Assembly: GCF_042610495.1 (NCBI RefSeq)
Contig: NZ_JBHGAP010000001.1
Location: forward strand, 558,001 to 622,000
DNA from: RU20A sp042610495
GTDB taxonomy: Bacteria; Pseudomonadota; Alphaproteobacteria; Rhizobiales; Rhizobiaceae
Reading direction: 5' to 3'
Length of the DNA: 64,000 bases
Shown: one piece after another, positions 1-8,639 of the stretch
Layout of the letters: every line of letters begins with the position of its first letter
Numbering within the stretch: the first letter of the stretch is position 1
Translations under genes and position numbers: made by a program
Notes under the pieces: generated by a model
What the model saw: the letters and a program-made list of their open reading frames with translations, nothing else
Told to the model about the DNA's origin: nothing
Databases searched by the model: none

Positions 1-2985
1 GTCTTTATCGCCGGCATGGCCGAGCCGGTGCGCCTCGATTTCTTCGGCGACACGCTGGAGACGATCCGCTCCTTCGACTCCGCCACGCAGCGCACCACGG
101 GCCAGCTGAAGAGCATCGATCTCAACCCGGTCAGCGAGGTGTCGCTGACCAAGGAAACGATCAGCCGCTTCCGCACCAATTACCTTGCGCTTTTCGGCGC
201 CGCGACCCGCGACGACGCGCTTTACCAGGCCGTTTCCGAGGGCCGCCGTTACGCCGGCATGGAGCACTGGCTGCCGCTCTTCTACGGCGAACTTGAAACC
301 GTCTTTGATTATCTCGACGGTTTCCGCATCGTTACGGACCACACGGTGCGCGAGGCCGCCGGCGAGCGCGGCAAGCTGATCGCCGACTACTACGAGGCAC
401 GCCGCGACGCCGCAAAGCCGACCAAGGGCGAAAGCGCGCAGGCGACGCCCTACAAGCCGGTGCCGCCGGACCAGCTCTATCTCGATGCGGATGCCTTTGC
501 CGGCGAACTTGCCGCCCGCAACGCCATCCGCCTGTCGCCTTTCCTCGAACAGGCGGCAGACAACCGCTCCGTCGTCGAGATCGAAGCGCGCATCGGCGTG
601 CGCTGGGCAAAGAGCACGACGGAAGCGGTCGCGGAAGGCGAGCGCGCCAATGTGTTCGAACTCGCGGTCAAGTATATCGCCGACCGCCGCTCGAAGGGCG
701 ACAAGGTGCTGGTTTCCGGCTGGAGCGAAGGCTCGCTGGATCGCCTGCTGCAGGTGCTCGCCGAGCACGGCCTTGGCAATGTCCGCACCATCACGGCGCT
801 GAAGGAGATCGACACCCTGAATCCGGGCGAAGCGGCAGCCGCCGTCTTGAGCCTCGAAGCCGGCTTCGAGACCGGCAACCTCGTCGTCGTCGGCGAACAG
901 GATATTCTCGGCGACCGCATGGTGCGCCGCTCCAAGCGCCGCCGCCGCGGGTCGGATTTCATCGCGGAAGTGGCCGGGCTTGAGGAAGGCTCCATCGTCG
1001 TGCATGCCGAGCACGGCATCGGCCGCTTCGTGGGACTGCGCACCATCGAGGCGGCGGGCGCCCCGCATGCCTGTCTCGAACTGCGCTATGCCGACGACGC
1101 CAAGCTCTTCCTGCCGGTCGAGAACATCGAGCTTCTGTCGCGCTATGGCTCTGAGGGCAGCGATGCGGTGCTGGACAAGCTCGGCGGCGTCGCCTGGCAG
1201 GCCCGCAAGGCCAAGCTCAAGAAGCGCCTCCTGGATATGGCCGGCGGCCTGATCCGCATCGCCGCCGAGCGCGCCACGCGCCATGCCCCGGCGCTGGTTG
1301 CGCCCGACGGGCTCTACGACGAATTCGCCGCCCGCTTCCCCTACGACGAGACGGACGACCAGATGAACGCCATCGAGGCCGTGCGCGAGGATCTCGGCGC
1401 CGGCCGGCCGATGGACCGCCTGATCTGCGGCGACGTCGGCTTCGGCAAGACGGAAGTGGCGCTGCGCGCCGCCTTCCTCGCCGCCATGAACGGCGTGCAG
1501 GTGGCCGTGGTGGTGCCCACCACGCTGCTCGCGCGCCAGCATTTCAAGACCTTCTCCGAGCGCTTCCGCGGCCTGCCCATCCGCGTCCAGCAGGCCTCCC
1601 GCCTCGTCGGCGGCAAGGAGCTGTCGCTGGTCAAGCGCGAGGTGGAGGAGGGCAAGACCGACATCGTCGTCGGCACCCACGCCCTGCTCGGCGCCTCCGT
1701 CAAATTCGCCAATCTCGGCCTGCTCATCATCGACGAGGAGCAGCATTTCGGCGTGAAGCACAAGGAGCGGCTGAAGGAGCTGAAATCCGACGTGCATGTG
1801 CTGACGCTTTCGGCAACGCCGATCCCCCGCACGCTGCAACTGGCGCTGACGGGCGTGCGCGAACTCTCGCTCATCACTACCCCGCCGGTCGATCGCATGG
1901 CGGTGCGCACCTTTATCTCGCCGTTCGATCCGCTGGTGATCCGCGAGACGTTGATGCGGGAACATTATCGCGGCGGCCAGAGCTTCTATGTCTGCCCGCG
2001 TCTTGCCGATCTCTCGGAAATTCATGATTTCCTGCGCGCCACCGCGCCGGAACTGAAGGTCGCCGTCGCCCACGGCCAGATGGCCGCGACCGAGCTTGAA
2101 GACATCATGAACGCCTTCTACGAGGGCCAGTACGACGTGCTGCTATCGACCACCATCGTCGAATCGGGCCTCGACGTGCCCACCGCCAACACGCTGATCG
2201 TGCACCGCGCCGATATGTTCGGCCTGGCCCAGCTCTACCAGCTACGCGGCCGGGTCGGTCGCTCCAAGGTGCGCGCCTTCGCGCTTTTCACGCTGCCCGC
2301 CAACCGCACGCTGACCACGACGGCCGACCGCCGGCTCAAGGTCTTGCAGTCGCTGGATACGCTCGGCGCCGGCTTCCAGCTCGCCAGCCACGACCTCGAC
2401 ATTCGCGGCGCCGGCAACCTGCTCGGCGACGAACAGTCCGGTCATATCAAGGAAGTCGGTTTCGAGCTTTATCAGCAGATGCTGGAAGAAGCGGTCGCCG
2501 AACTCAAGGGCACCGAAGAGGTGCGCGACAGCGGCTGGTCGCCGCAGATCTCGGTCGGAACGCCGGTGATGATCCCGGACGAATACGTGCCGGATCTCCA
2601 CCTGCGCCTCGCCCTTTACCGTCGTCTTGGGGAAATCACCGACCTCAAGGAAATCGATGCCTTCGGCGCCGAACTCATCGACCGCTTCGGCCCGCTGCCG
2701 ATCGAGGTGCAGCATCTCCTCAAGATCGTCTACATCAAGTCGCTCTGCCGCACCGCCAATGTCGAAAAGCTCGACGCCGGCCCGAAGGGCATCGTCATCC
2801 AGCTGCGCAACCGCGAATTCCCGAACCCCGCAGGCCTCGTCGGCTACATCGCCAAGCAGGGCACGCTGGCGAAAATCCGCCCCGACCACAGCATCTTCTT
2901 TGCCCGCGACTACCCGACCCCGGAAAAGCGCCTGCAGGGCGCGGCCGTGGTGATGACGCAACTGGCGGGGCTGGTGGGGCAGTGA
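1..2985 (+). CDS. mfd: Transcription-repair coupling factor Mfd (5' end outside window)
   Basis: Mfd is a DNA translocase that removes RNA polymerase stalled at lesions and recruits UvrA. The frame is open from base 1, so the gene enters from the left. About 994 codons are present against roughly 1150-1170 in the family, so only the N-terminal UvrB-like part is cut. Counting from the methionine codon at 16, a CarD-like RNA polymerase interaction domain lies at about 325-385, Walker A (GDVGFGKT) near 471-478, a DEEQ box near 573, and the TRCF C-terminal domain after about 840. uvrA, its partner, lies 11 kb downstream on the other strand. Identification is secure. Confidence 0.97.
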   Translation, partial: VFIAGMAEPVRLDFFGDTLETIRSFDSATQRTTGQLKSIDLNPVSEVSLTKETISRFRTNYLALFGAATRDDALYQAVSEGRRYAGMEHWLPLFYGELETVFDYLDGFRIVTDHTVREAAGERGKLIADYYEARRDAAKPTKGESAQATPYKPVPPDQLYLDADAFAGELAARNAIRLSPFLEQAADNRSVVEIEARIGVRWAKSTTEAVAEGERANVFELAVKYIADRRSKGDKVLVSGWSEGSLDRLLQVLAEHGLGNVRTITALKEIDTLNPGEAAAAVLSLEAGFETGNLVVVGEQDILGDRMVRRSKRRRRGSDFIAEVAGLEEGSIVVHAEHGIGRFVGLRTIEAAGAPHACLELRYADDAKLFLPVENIELLSRYGSEGSDAVLDKLGGVAWQARKAKLKKRLLDMAGGLIRIAAERATRHAPALVAPDGLYDEFAARFPYDETDDQMNAIEAVREDLGAGRPMDRLICGDVGFGKTEVALRAAFLAAMNGVQVAVVVPTTLLARQHFKTFSERFRGLPIRVQQASRLVGGKELSLVKREVEEGKTDIVVGTHALLGASVKFANLGLLIIDEEQHFGVKHKERLKELKSDVHVLTLSATPIPRTLQLALTGVRELSLITTPPVDRMAVRTFISPFDPLVIRETLMREHYRGGQSFYVCPRLADLSEIHDFLRATAPELKVAVAHGQMAATELEDIMNAFYEGQYDVLLSTTIVESGLDVPTANTLIVHRADMFGLAQLYQLRGRVGRSKVRAFALFTLPANRTLTTTADRRLKVLQSLDTLGAGFQLASHDLDIRGAGNLLGDEQSGHIKEVGFELYQQMLEEAVAELKGTEEVRDSGWSPQISVGTPVMIPDEYVPDLHLRLALYRRLGEITDLKEIDAFGAELIDRFGPLPIEVQHLLKIVYIKSLCRTANVEKLDAGPKGIVIQLRNREFPNPAGLVGYIAKQGTLAKIRPDHSIFFARDYPTPEKRLQGAAVVMTQLAGLVGQ

Positions 2986-3063
2986 ATTAAGGTTGTATTA
3001 ATTATGATTTACAACCTATAGGGTGTGATTCCATGCTGCCTGCATCCAGATGGGGGACGCAGC

Positions 3064-3684
3064 ATGGATCCGTGGCTTGAACTTGCGAAGAGTATTCATC
3101 CTGATGTGGACGGCGCGCTCAAGCGCCCGGATGGTGATGCCATTGCCAAGGAATTGGTGGCCTATCTGATGAGCGCAACAGGGCTCAGCGACGTCCAGAA
3201 AGCGACAGAACTACTGGCCTCGGATCCTCTTCTGCGAGACACCGTCAAAACTGAAATCGGAACAAGAATCCTGTTGAAGACGGTGATTCCTCAGCCGAGC
3301 GTCAAGTCAGAGGGCAGTGCAGCCGGACCGGCTCCTGGAAACACATCGCAAGAGCCGGCAAGTGATAGCGGGACTTTAGGTGACCTTTCGGAAGCACGGG
3401 CTGCCTACATCAAAACAGTGACTGGCAATGGTCGCTTTGACTGGGTCGCCCCGGCTCTATCGATCCTCATCCCAGTCAGCTTCATCGCTTTGGTCTTCGT
3501 TCTGCTGTTCCGCCCGAATGCTCCTGGCGCAGACAATCAGGTCTTCAACATTGCACTTGGCAGTCTTGCAACCGCCTTCGCGACCGTCGTCGCATTCCAT
3601 TTCGGCTCGTCTGTCGGCTCGAAGAAGAAGGATCAGGCGCAGTCGATTCTCCTGGCCGAGCGAGAAGCCTCGCGAAGCCAATAA
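3064..3684 (+). CDS. Hypothetical two-helix membrane protein, holin-like C-terminus
   Basis: I do not recognise a named family with certainty. The protein of 206 residues has a soluble N-terminal half of about 120 residues with a Pro/Ser/Gly-rich linker. Two hydrophobic segments follow, at about 129-150 and 160-185. The end reads FHFGSSVGSKKK, then a charged tail. Small phage holin-like proteins often end in a similar FGSS-x-GS-K motif after the last helix, so a phage remnant is one possibility; this is inference. The start at 3064 is chosen because GGGGGACG lies just upstream; an in-frame ATT codon at 3025 is less likely. It stands alone after mfd in locally AT-richer DNA, with no lysis or phage genes beside it. 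Confidence 0.55.
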   Translation: MDPWLELAKSIHPDVDGALKRPDGDAIAKELVAYLMSATGLSDVQKATELLASDPLLRDTVKTEIGTRILLKTVIPQPSVKSEGSAAGPAPGNTSQEPASDSGTLGDLSEARAAYIKTVTGNGRFDWVAPALSILIPVSFIALVFVLLFRPNAPGADNQVFNIALGSLATAFATVVAFHFGSSVGSKKKDQAQSILLAEREASRSQ

Positions 3685-3889
3685 AAATCGATTGCCCGCA
3701 AAAAATCGGAACGCAGGGTTCAATTTGAACAAGGCCAAAGAAAATCAGGGCAACCCGCCGACATGATCGCACATTGACGTAGCCGGCTAAATACCCGCGT
3801 GAAGACACTCTTGCTTTACCGACGGTCTCCCGGGAGAACGATGGATTCTGATAGCCTCTCGCCAAAACAATGTTGGCGCGAGCGACCCT

Positions 3890-4549
3890 TCACACCGCCG
3901 CAACTTCCTGACCCACCTGCCGGATCGCATCTTCCAGCGTCTCGACGCTCTGTGCGCCCATCACGGCATATTTGCCCTGCAGGATGAAGCAGGGGACGCC
4001 GCTGACGCCCATCTGGCGGGCGGCGTCGATTTCGCCTTTGACGGTCTCGCTGTCGGCGTCGCTATCGAGAAGGCGGCTGACGACGATGCGTTCCATGCCG
4101 GCACCCTCGGCAATGGAGAGCAGCGTCTCCTCGTCGCCGACATTGCGTCCTTCTTCGAAATTCGCCTTGAAAAGAGCGGTTGCCACGGCGTTTTGCTGCT
4201 CCGGCCCGCCTGTCGCCGCCCAGTGTAGCAGGCGATGGGCATCGAGCGTGTTGGGCTCGATTGCGACCTTCTCGAACCGATAGTCGATACCGGCCTCGCG
4301 GCCGAGGCCCCGAAGCATCTCATGCGCCCGATCCACAGCCGCCTGACCGCCAAGCTTGGCGGCAAGATGGCTCTTGTGGTCGACACCTTCGGCCGGCAAA
4401 TCAGGATTGAGTTGGAAAGGACGCCAGCGCACGATGACGTCGACATCGTTAGCCACAGCGCGAACGGCCTGATCGAGACGCGCCTTGCCGAGATAGCACC
4501 AGGGGCAAACGACGTCGGACACGACGTCCACGGTCACGATCGGCTTCAT
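3890..4549 (-). CDS. DsbA family oxidoreductase (FrnE-like)
   Basis: A thioredoxin-fold protein of the DsbA/FrnE group (COG2761) with 219 residues and no signal peptide, so probably cytoplasmic. The CPWC redox motif sits at residues 15-18 of the first strand-helix unit, and the cis-proline loop reads GVSGVPCF near residue 185. A long helical insert lies between, as usual for the family. Members act as thiol-disulfide oxidoreductases or isomerases; the substrate here is unknown. The start at 4549 is chosen because AAAGGAAC lies a few bases upstream and the conserved N-terminus begins there; the open frame runs further upstream without similarity. The next gene in the same direction, the peptide-binding protein, ends 49 bases before it. 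Confidence 0.9.
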   Translation of the reverse strand: MKPIVTVDVVSDVVCPWCYLGKARLDQAVRAVANDVDVIVRWRPFQLNPDLPAEGVDHKSHLAAKLGGQAAVDRAHEMLRGLGREAGIDYRFEKVAIEPNTLDAHRLLHWAATGGPEQQNAVATALFKANFEEGRNVGDEETLLSIAEGAGMERIVVSRLLDSDADSETVKGEIDAARQMGVSGVPCFILQGKYAVMGAQSVETLEDAIRQVGQEVAAV

Positions 4550-4598
4550 GCTGTTCCTTTCGATGAGGCGGGCGGCCCGTCCGGGCCGGCCGCAGCCG

Positions 4599-6416
4599 TT
4601 ACTTCTGCGCCCGCGCGTCCCACCAGGTCTGAAGCTGGTAGCCATAGAGCGGCACGGCCTGTGGGCGATCGATGTACTTGCGCCGCGCCACCCACTGTTC
4701 GGCCACGTGGTAGAGCGGCACGACGTAAAAGTTGGAGACCAGCATCCGGTCATGGGCACGCACGGCGGCGACGAAATCGTCTTCGCTGCGGGCGTTGAGG
4801 AGATTGTTGACGAGCTTGTCCACGTCCGGATCGGCAACGCCGGCGAAGGAATCGACGCCGGAACGGTCACGCGAGGCCGAGCCCCAGCGCTGCTGCTGCT
4901 CCACGCCGGGCGAGAGCGACGAGGAGAACGACTTGATGATCATGTCGTAGTCGAAGGTCTGGCTGCGCTGCTGGTACTGCGCATCGTCAACGGTGCGGAC
5001 AGACAGGCTGATGCCGAGTGCCGCGAGCGACCGCTGGTAGGCCAGCGCCATCTTCTCCTGCCCCTCGTTCTGGGTCATCACCTCGAAGGCGAGCGGCGTG
5101 CCCTTGGCATCCACCATCTTGCCGTCCTTCACCGTATAGCCGGCTTCGCGAAACAGCGTCATCGCCTCACGCAGGACATTGCGGTCGCGCCCCGACGCAT
5201 CGGTCACGGGCAGGCGATAGGTTCCGTCGAGCACGCCGGGCAGGATACGGTTCTTCGCATCACCCAGCAGCGCCAGTTCGCGGTCGTCCGCCGGCGCGTC
5301 GAGATAAGAGAGCTTGGAGTTCTGCCAATAGCTCTGGGTGCGCGTATAGGCGTTTTCGAAAAGGTTCTTGTTGACCCATTCGAAGTCGAAGACGAGCGTC
5401 AGGCCCTGGCGCAGTTTCAGATTGTCGAAGATCGGCCGCCGCAGGTTGAAGACGAAGCCCAGCATGCCCGAGGGCGTCTTCGGCGTGAACGTATCCTTGA
5501 CCACGTCGCCGCTTATCACGGCCGGAAAATCGTAGCTGCGCTTCCAGCGCACCGGGCTTCCTTCGGAATAAACGTCCACTTCGCCCTTCTTGAAGGCTTC
5601 GAAAAGCGTGCTGTCCTGCAGGAAATACTCGACCGAGATCTGGTCGTAATTGTCGAAGCCGACCTTGGACGGCAGGTCCTTTGCCCAGTAATCGTCGCGG
5701 CGCTCATAGACGATGCGTTCGCCAGGTGTCACCGAGGCCACCTTGTAGGGGCCTGAGCCCACCGGGAACTTCAGCGTCGTCTGGTCGAAGGTCGCGGGAT
5801 CGATGGCGTGCTTCGGCAGGATCGGCGTCATCGCGATTAGCAGCGGAAATTCCCGGTCAGCCTTTTCGTTGAAGGTGAAACGCACGCTGCGCTCGCCGAC
5901 TTTCTCCATCTTCGCCACCTTGTCGAGGCGGCTGGAGAAGGGCACGCGGCCCTTGTCGCGGAAGAGTTCGAAGGTGAAGATCACGTCTTCCGGCGTCACC
6001 GGCTGGCCATCGGCCCACTTCGCCTTGGGGTTCAGGTTGAACTGAATGTAGGTCCGGTCCTCGTCCCATTCGACGGTTTCGGCAAGAAGGCCGTACAGAG
6101 AGAAGGCCTCGTCGCGCGAGCGCTGCATCAGCGAATCATAGACGAGATTGCCGAATTCCGGATCCAGCATGCCGCGCGCCGTGGTGCGCATGCTTTTCAG
6201 GATGAAGGGGTTGAGGTTGTCGAAGGTGCCGACGACGCCATAAGCGATCTTGCCGCCCTTCTTGACGGCCGGATTGACGTAGGGGAAGGCCTTGAAATCG
6301 GCGGGCAGGGCGGGTTGGCCGTGCATGGCGATGGCATGGACGGGGTCTGCCATGACGGGTGCAGCGACAAGAAGCTTTGCCGTGACCAGTGCGAGGCCGA
6401 GGAAAAGGGCGCGCAC
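4599..6416 (-). CDS. Extracellular solute-binding protein, family 5 (YejA-like)
   Basis: Periplasmic binding component of an oligopeptide-type ABC importer, most like the YejA (microcin C/peptide) branch. A Sec signal peptide (hydrophobic core, AAPVMA cleavage region) is followed by the SBP_bac_5 domain, with typical segments such as GGKIAYG, LNPFILK, DGQPVTPEDV and GSGPYKV. The start is assigned to the GTG at 6416, which has GGAGG with ideal spacing directly upstream; a longer frame from an ATG at 6488 lacks one. This gives 605 residues, a normal length. No permease or ATPase genes are adjacent, so it either works with a transporter encoded elsewhere or is an orphan. Ligand not predictable. 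Confidence 0.9.
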   Translation of the reverse strand: MRALFLGLALVTAKLLVAAPVMADPVHAIAMHGQPALPADFKAFPYVNPAVKKGGKIAYGVVGTFDNLNPFILKSMRTTARGMLDPEFGNLVYDSLMQRSRDEAFSLYGLLAETVEWDEDRTYIQFNLNPKAKWADGQPVTPEDVIFTFELFRDKGRVPFSSRLDKVAKMEKVGERSVRFTFNEKADREFPLLIAMTPILPKHAIDPATFDQTTLKFPVGSGPYKVASVTPGERIVYERRDDYWAKDLPSKVGFDNYDQISVEYFLQDSTLFEAFKKGEVDVYSEGSPVRWKRSYDFPAVISGDVVKDTFTPKTPSGMLGFVFNLRRPIFDNLKLRQGLTLVFDFEWVNKNLFENAYTRTQSYWQNSKLSYLDAPADDRELALLGDAKNRILPGVLDGTYRLPVTDASGRDRNVLREAMTLFREAGYTVKDGKMVDAKGTPLAFEVMTQNEGQEKMALAYQRSLAALGISLSVRTVDDAQYQQRSQTFDYDMIIKSFSSSLSPGVEQQQRWGSASRDRSGVDSFAGVADPDVDKLVNNLLNARSEDDFVAAVRAHDRMLVSNFYVVPLYHVAEQWVARRKYIDRPQAVPLYGYQLQTWWDARAQK

Positions 6417-6714
6417 GTCATCCTCCGTGGACTGGATTGCAATTGAGTCGCGCGACGTTAGCACGATCCGGCGACGGGGCAATTCCAATCAGTCACCCAT
6501 GGTCTTTCTGCGGCGGGCGCGCGCATCCGGACGAAATTCGTCACGAAAGACTGGATTATGGGCACGCCGCGATGTAACAGGTTTGGCGAAACGGGGGTCA
6601 TGCATTTGCCTCATTTGGCCAACAGGGAAACTGTCGGCCTACGGGAGGGCGAGGCGCGCCCCTGGCGCGCCCATCGCTTCGTTCCAGAACGGAATTCAGG
6701 AGACAGATCGAACC

Positions 6715-7344
6715 ATGTCGTTCACGAAAAACATCACCAAGCGCGTGGCCCTGCCGGTGCTCTCTCTGGCAGTTGCCGCCGCTTCGCTGCCGACCGTCGC
6801 TTCGGCCCAGCAGGCCGCCGGCCGTCCGCCGCAGGGCTGGTTCAAGGTCTGCACCAAGCAGGAAGACAACGACGTCTGCATCGTCCAGAACCTGATGACG
6901 GCCAACAATGGCCAGCTCATCACGGCTGTCGGCCTCATCACCGTTTCCGGCAAGGTCAACCGCAAGGCCCTGCAGGTCTCGGTTCCCTCCGCTCGCCTGA
7001 TCCCGCCGGGCGTCCAGATGCAGATCGATGGCGGCAAGGCTCTGAAGCTCGACTACGCCATCTGCATGCCCGACAAGTGCGTGGCTGAAGTGCCGCTGAA
7101 CGACGCGACGATCGCCTCGCTCAAGAAGGGCAACGAGGTGGTCTTCACCTCCGTGAACTTCCAGCGCGCGCCCAACCCGATCAAGTTCACGCTTTCTGGT
7201 TTCACCGGCGCCTTCGACGGCGACCCGATCGAGCAGTCGCAGCTCGAAGAGCGCCAGCGCCTCCTGCAGGAAGAAATGCAGAAGAAGGCCGAGGACGCCC
7301 GCAAGAAGCTGGAAGAAGCCCAGAAGGCTGCGAAGCAGCAGTAA
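6715..7344 (+). CDS. Invasion associated locus B (IalB) family protein
   Basis: Secreted protein of 209 residues. A Sec signal peptide ends near ASAQQ, followed by the IalB domain: GWFKVC, then conserved Cys residues in CIVQN and the ICMPDKC segment, and SVNFQ. The last 35 residues are a charged Glu/Lys/Gln-rich helix. The family is named after a Bartonella erythrocyte-invasion gene but is widespread in free-living Rhizobiales, where its role is unclear, so the name does not imply virulence. The start at 6715 has AGGAGA about 11 bases upstream. Divergent from the peptide-binding gene and followed by a strong hairpin terminator, so probably monocistronic. Confidence 0.9.
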   Translation: MSFTKNITKRVALPVLSLAVAAASLPTVASAQQAAGRPPQGWFKVCTKQEDNDVCIVQNLMTANNGQLITAVGLITVSGKVNRKALQVSVPSARLIPPGVQMQIDGGKALKLDYAICMPDKCVAEVPLNDATIASLKKGNEVVFTSVNFQRAPNPIKFTLSGFTGAFDGDPIEQSQLEERQRLLQEEMQKKAEDARKKLEEAQKAAKQQ

Positions 7345-7370
7345 GCGCGCTCAGGCTACAGACGAAACGC

Positions 7371-7402
7371 AAAACGGCCCGGATCACCGTCCGGGCCGTT
7401 TT
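7371..7402. terminator. Bidirectional rho-independent terminator between ialB-like gene and hspQ
   Basis: A perfect 13-bp inverted repeat (AAAACGGCCCGGA with its complement) around a 6-base loop. T runs lie on both strands. It sits between two convergent genes and can serve both. Confidence 0.85.
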
Positions 7403-7425
7403 GCATTTGATGTGCGGCTCCTGCC

Positions 7426-7755
7426 TCAGTGCTGCACGACGGCCTTCGGCTTGAAGGCACCGGCCCCGTCCGGTGTGAAGAGCGCATGCACATGCGCGTT
7501 GCGCACCGGCACGCCGCTGTCATCCAGCACGAGGTTCTGCTCCGAAACATAGGCCACATACTCCGTCTCCGCATTCTCGGCGAAGAGGTGGTAGAAGGGC
7601 TGGTCCTTGTGCGGCCGCACCTCGGCGGGGATTGCGTTCCACCACTCTTCCGTATTGGCAAATTCCGGGTCGACATCGAAGATCACGCCGCGGAAGGGAA
7701 AAATGCGATGGCGAACGACTTGTCCGATCTGAAATTTCGCGTTTCTCTGTTTCAT
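7426..7755 (-). CDS. hspQ: Heat shock protein HspQ
   Basis: Small YccV-like domain protein of 109 residues. In enterobacteria HspQ promotes degradation of denatured DnaA and acts as a specificity factor for Lon. Recognised from the start (KFQIGQVVRHR, PFRGVIFDVDPEF), the EEWW segment, RPHKDQPFYHL and YVSEQNL. The start at 7755 is preferred over an ATG four codons upstream at 7767: the upstream ATG directly abuts AAAGG, leaving no spacing, and family members begin with the MKQRNAKF region. A candidate heat-shock promoter lies just upstream. Confidence 0.92.
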   Translation of the reverse strand: MKQRNAKFQIGQVVRHRIFPFRGVIFDVDPEFANTEEWWNAIPAEVRPHKDQPFYHLFAENAETEYVAYVSEQNLVLDDSGVPVRNAHVHALFTPDGAGAFKPKAVVQH

Positions 7756-7803
7756 GGCCCCAATCATCCTTTCAGCGAATAATTGGGGTCACACAGCCGT
7801 AAC

Positions 7804-7832
7804 ATCAATGGGTCCATGCTCGCGCTCGCAAG
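7804..7832 (-). promoter_or_regulatory. Candidate sigma-32 (RpoH) promoter of hspQ
   Basis: Read on the minus strand: CTTGCGA, 13 bases, then ACCCATTG. This is close to the classical heat-shock consensus CTTGAAA-N13-CCCCATNT and about 50 bases before the hspQ start. Matched by eye against the consensus; not demonstrated. Confidence 0.5.
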
Positions 7833-7840
7833 GACTTGAA

Positions 7841-8617
7841 ATGAAGGCAACAGGCGCTTGCGGGGAGACCAGCTTGGCAGCACGCACGGCACGCAAAAGT
7901 CAGGTGATCGCACGCGGCTCCGCGCACCGCGGGAGCGGCCGCACGATCGTGACCGCGTTGCTTGCGGCAGCCCTCGTCGCCGGCGGCTTGCTCGTTGTCG
8001 CCGATCGCCAGCGACTGACGAGCGAGATGGCCGGGCTGAGGACAGACCTTGCCGCCATGACCTCTGCGCGACAGTCTGCCGACCTGGAGAAGGAGTCGCT
8101 GGCGCGCGAGCTCGATGCGTTCAGGCAGAATTCGGCCAACTGGGCTGCGGAGATCGAGAAGGACTATGCGGCGCTGAAATTGACCGAGGTGCCGAAGCTC
8201 AACCGCCTGCTCGACAAGCGGGATGCGGAAGTGTCCGAATTGCAGGTGCGGATCAAGGCTGCCAACGAGGAAGCCCAACGCGCCAGCGCCGACTATCTCG
8301 CCCGGCTTGCCAAGCTGACCGGCGCGCTCGACAGCGAGAAGATGGTATCCGCCGCCGCCAGGGCCGAAGCGACGCGGATCGCCGCAGCCGGCAAGGCGCT
8401 GGAGGCGCAAGTGACGGCGCTCGAAGGCAGTCTTGCGACCCGCACAGCCGAACGGGATGCCGCCTTGAAGACCGCAGAGGCGCTGCGTGCAGAAATCGTG
8501 GGCGCTGAAGCAGATCTCGCCCGGCTGAGCGCTGAACTCGACGTGCTGCGGGCGCGGGCCGACGCAAAGCCGCCGGCGACCGGACAGACGCCGGAAGCCG
8601 CACCCGCGCAACCCTGA
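7841..8617 (+). CDS. Hypothetical membrane-anchored coiled-coil protein
   Basis: Function not recognised. The 258-residue product has a short cytoplasmic N-terminus and one hydrophobic helix at about 37-57 (TIVTALLAAALVAGGLLVVA). About 180 residues of Ala/Glu/Lys/Leu/Arg-rich heptad-like sequence follow, predicted to be a long coiled coil, and the end is a Pro-rich tail. The topology suggests a bitopic inner-membrane protein with a periplasmic coiled coil. The start at 7841 is chosen because AAGGAC lies 6 bases upstream; earlier in-frame ATGs overlap hspQ and its promoter. Low-complexity composition makes distant similarity unreliable. Confidence 0.7.
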   Translation: MKATGACGETSLAARTARKSQVIARGSAHRGSGRTIVTALLAAALVAGGLLVVADRQRLTSEMAGLRTDLAAMTSARQSADLEKESLARELDAFRQNSANWAAEIEKDYAALKLTEVPKLNRLLDKRDAEVSELQVRIKAANEEAQRASADYLARLAKLTGALDSEKMVSAAARAEATRIAAAGKALEAQVTALEGSLATRTAERDAALKTAEALRAEIVGAEADLARLSAELDVLRARADAKPPATGQTPEAAPAQP

Positions 8618-8639
8618 CCGCGCAGGCGGACGCCCCGAC

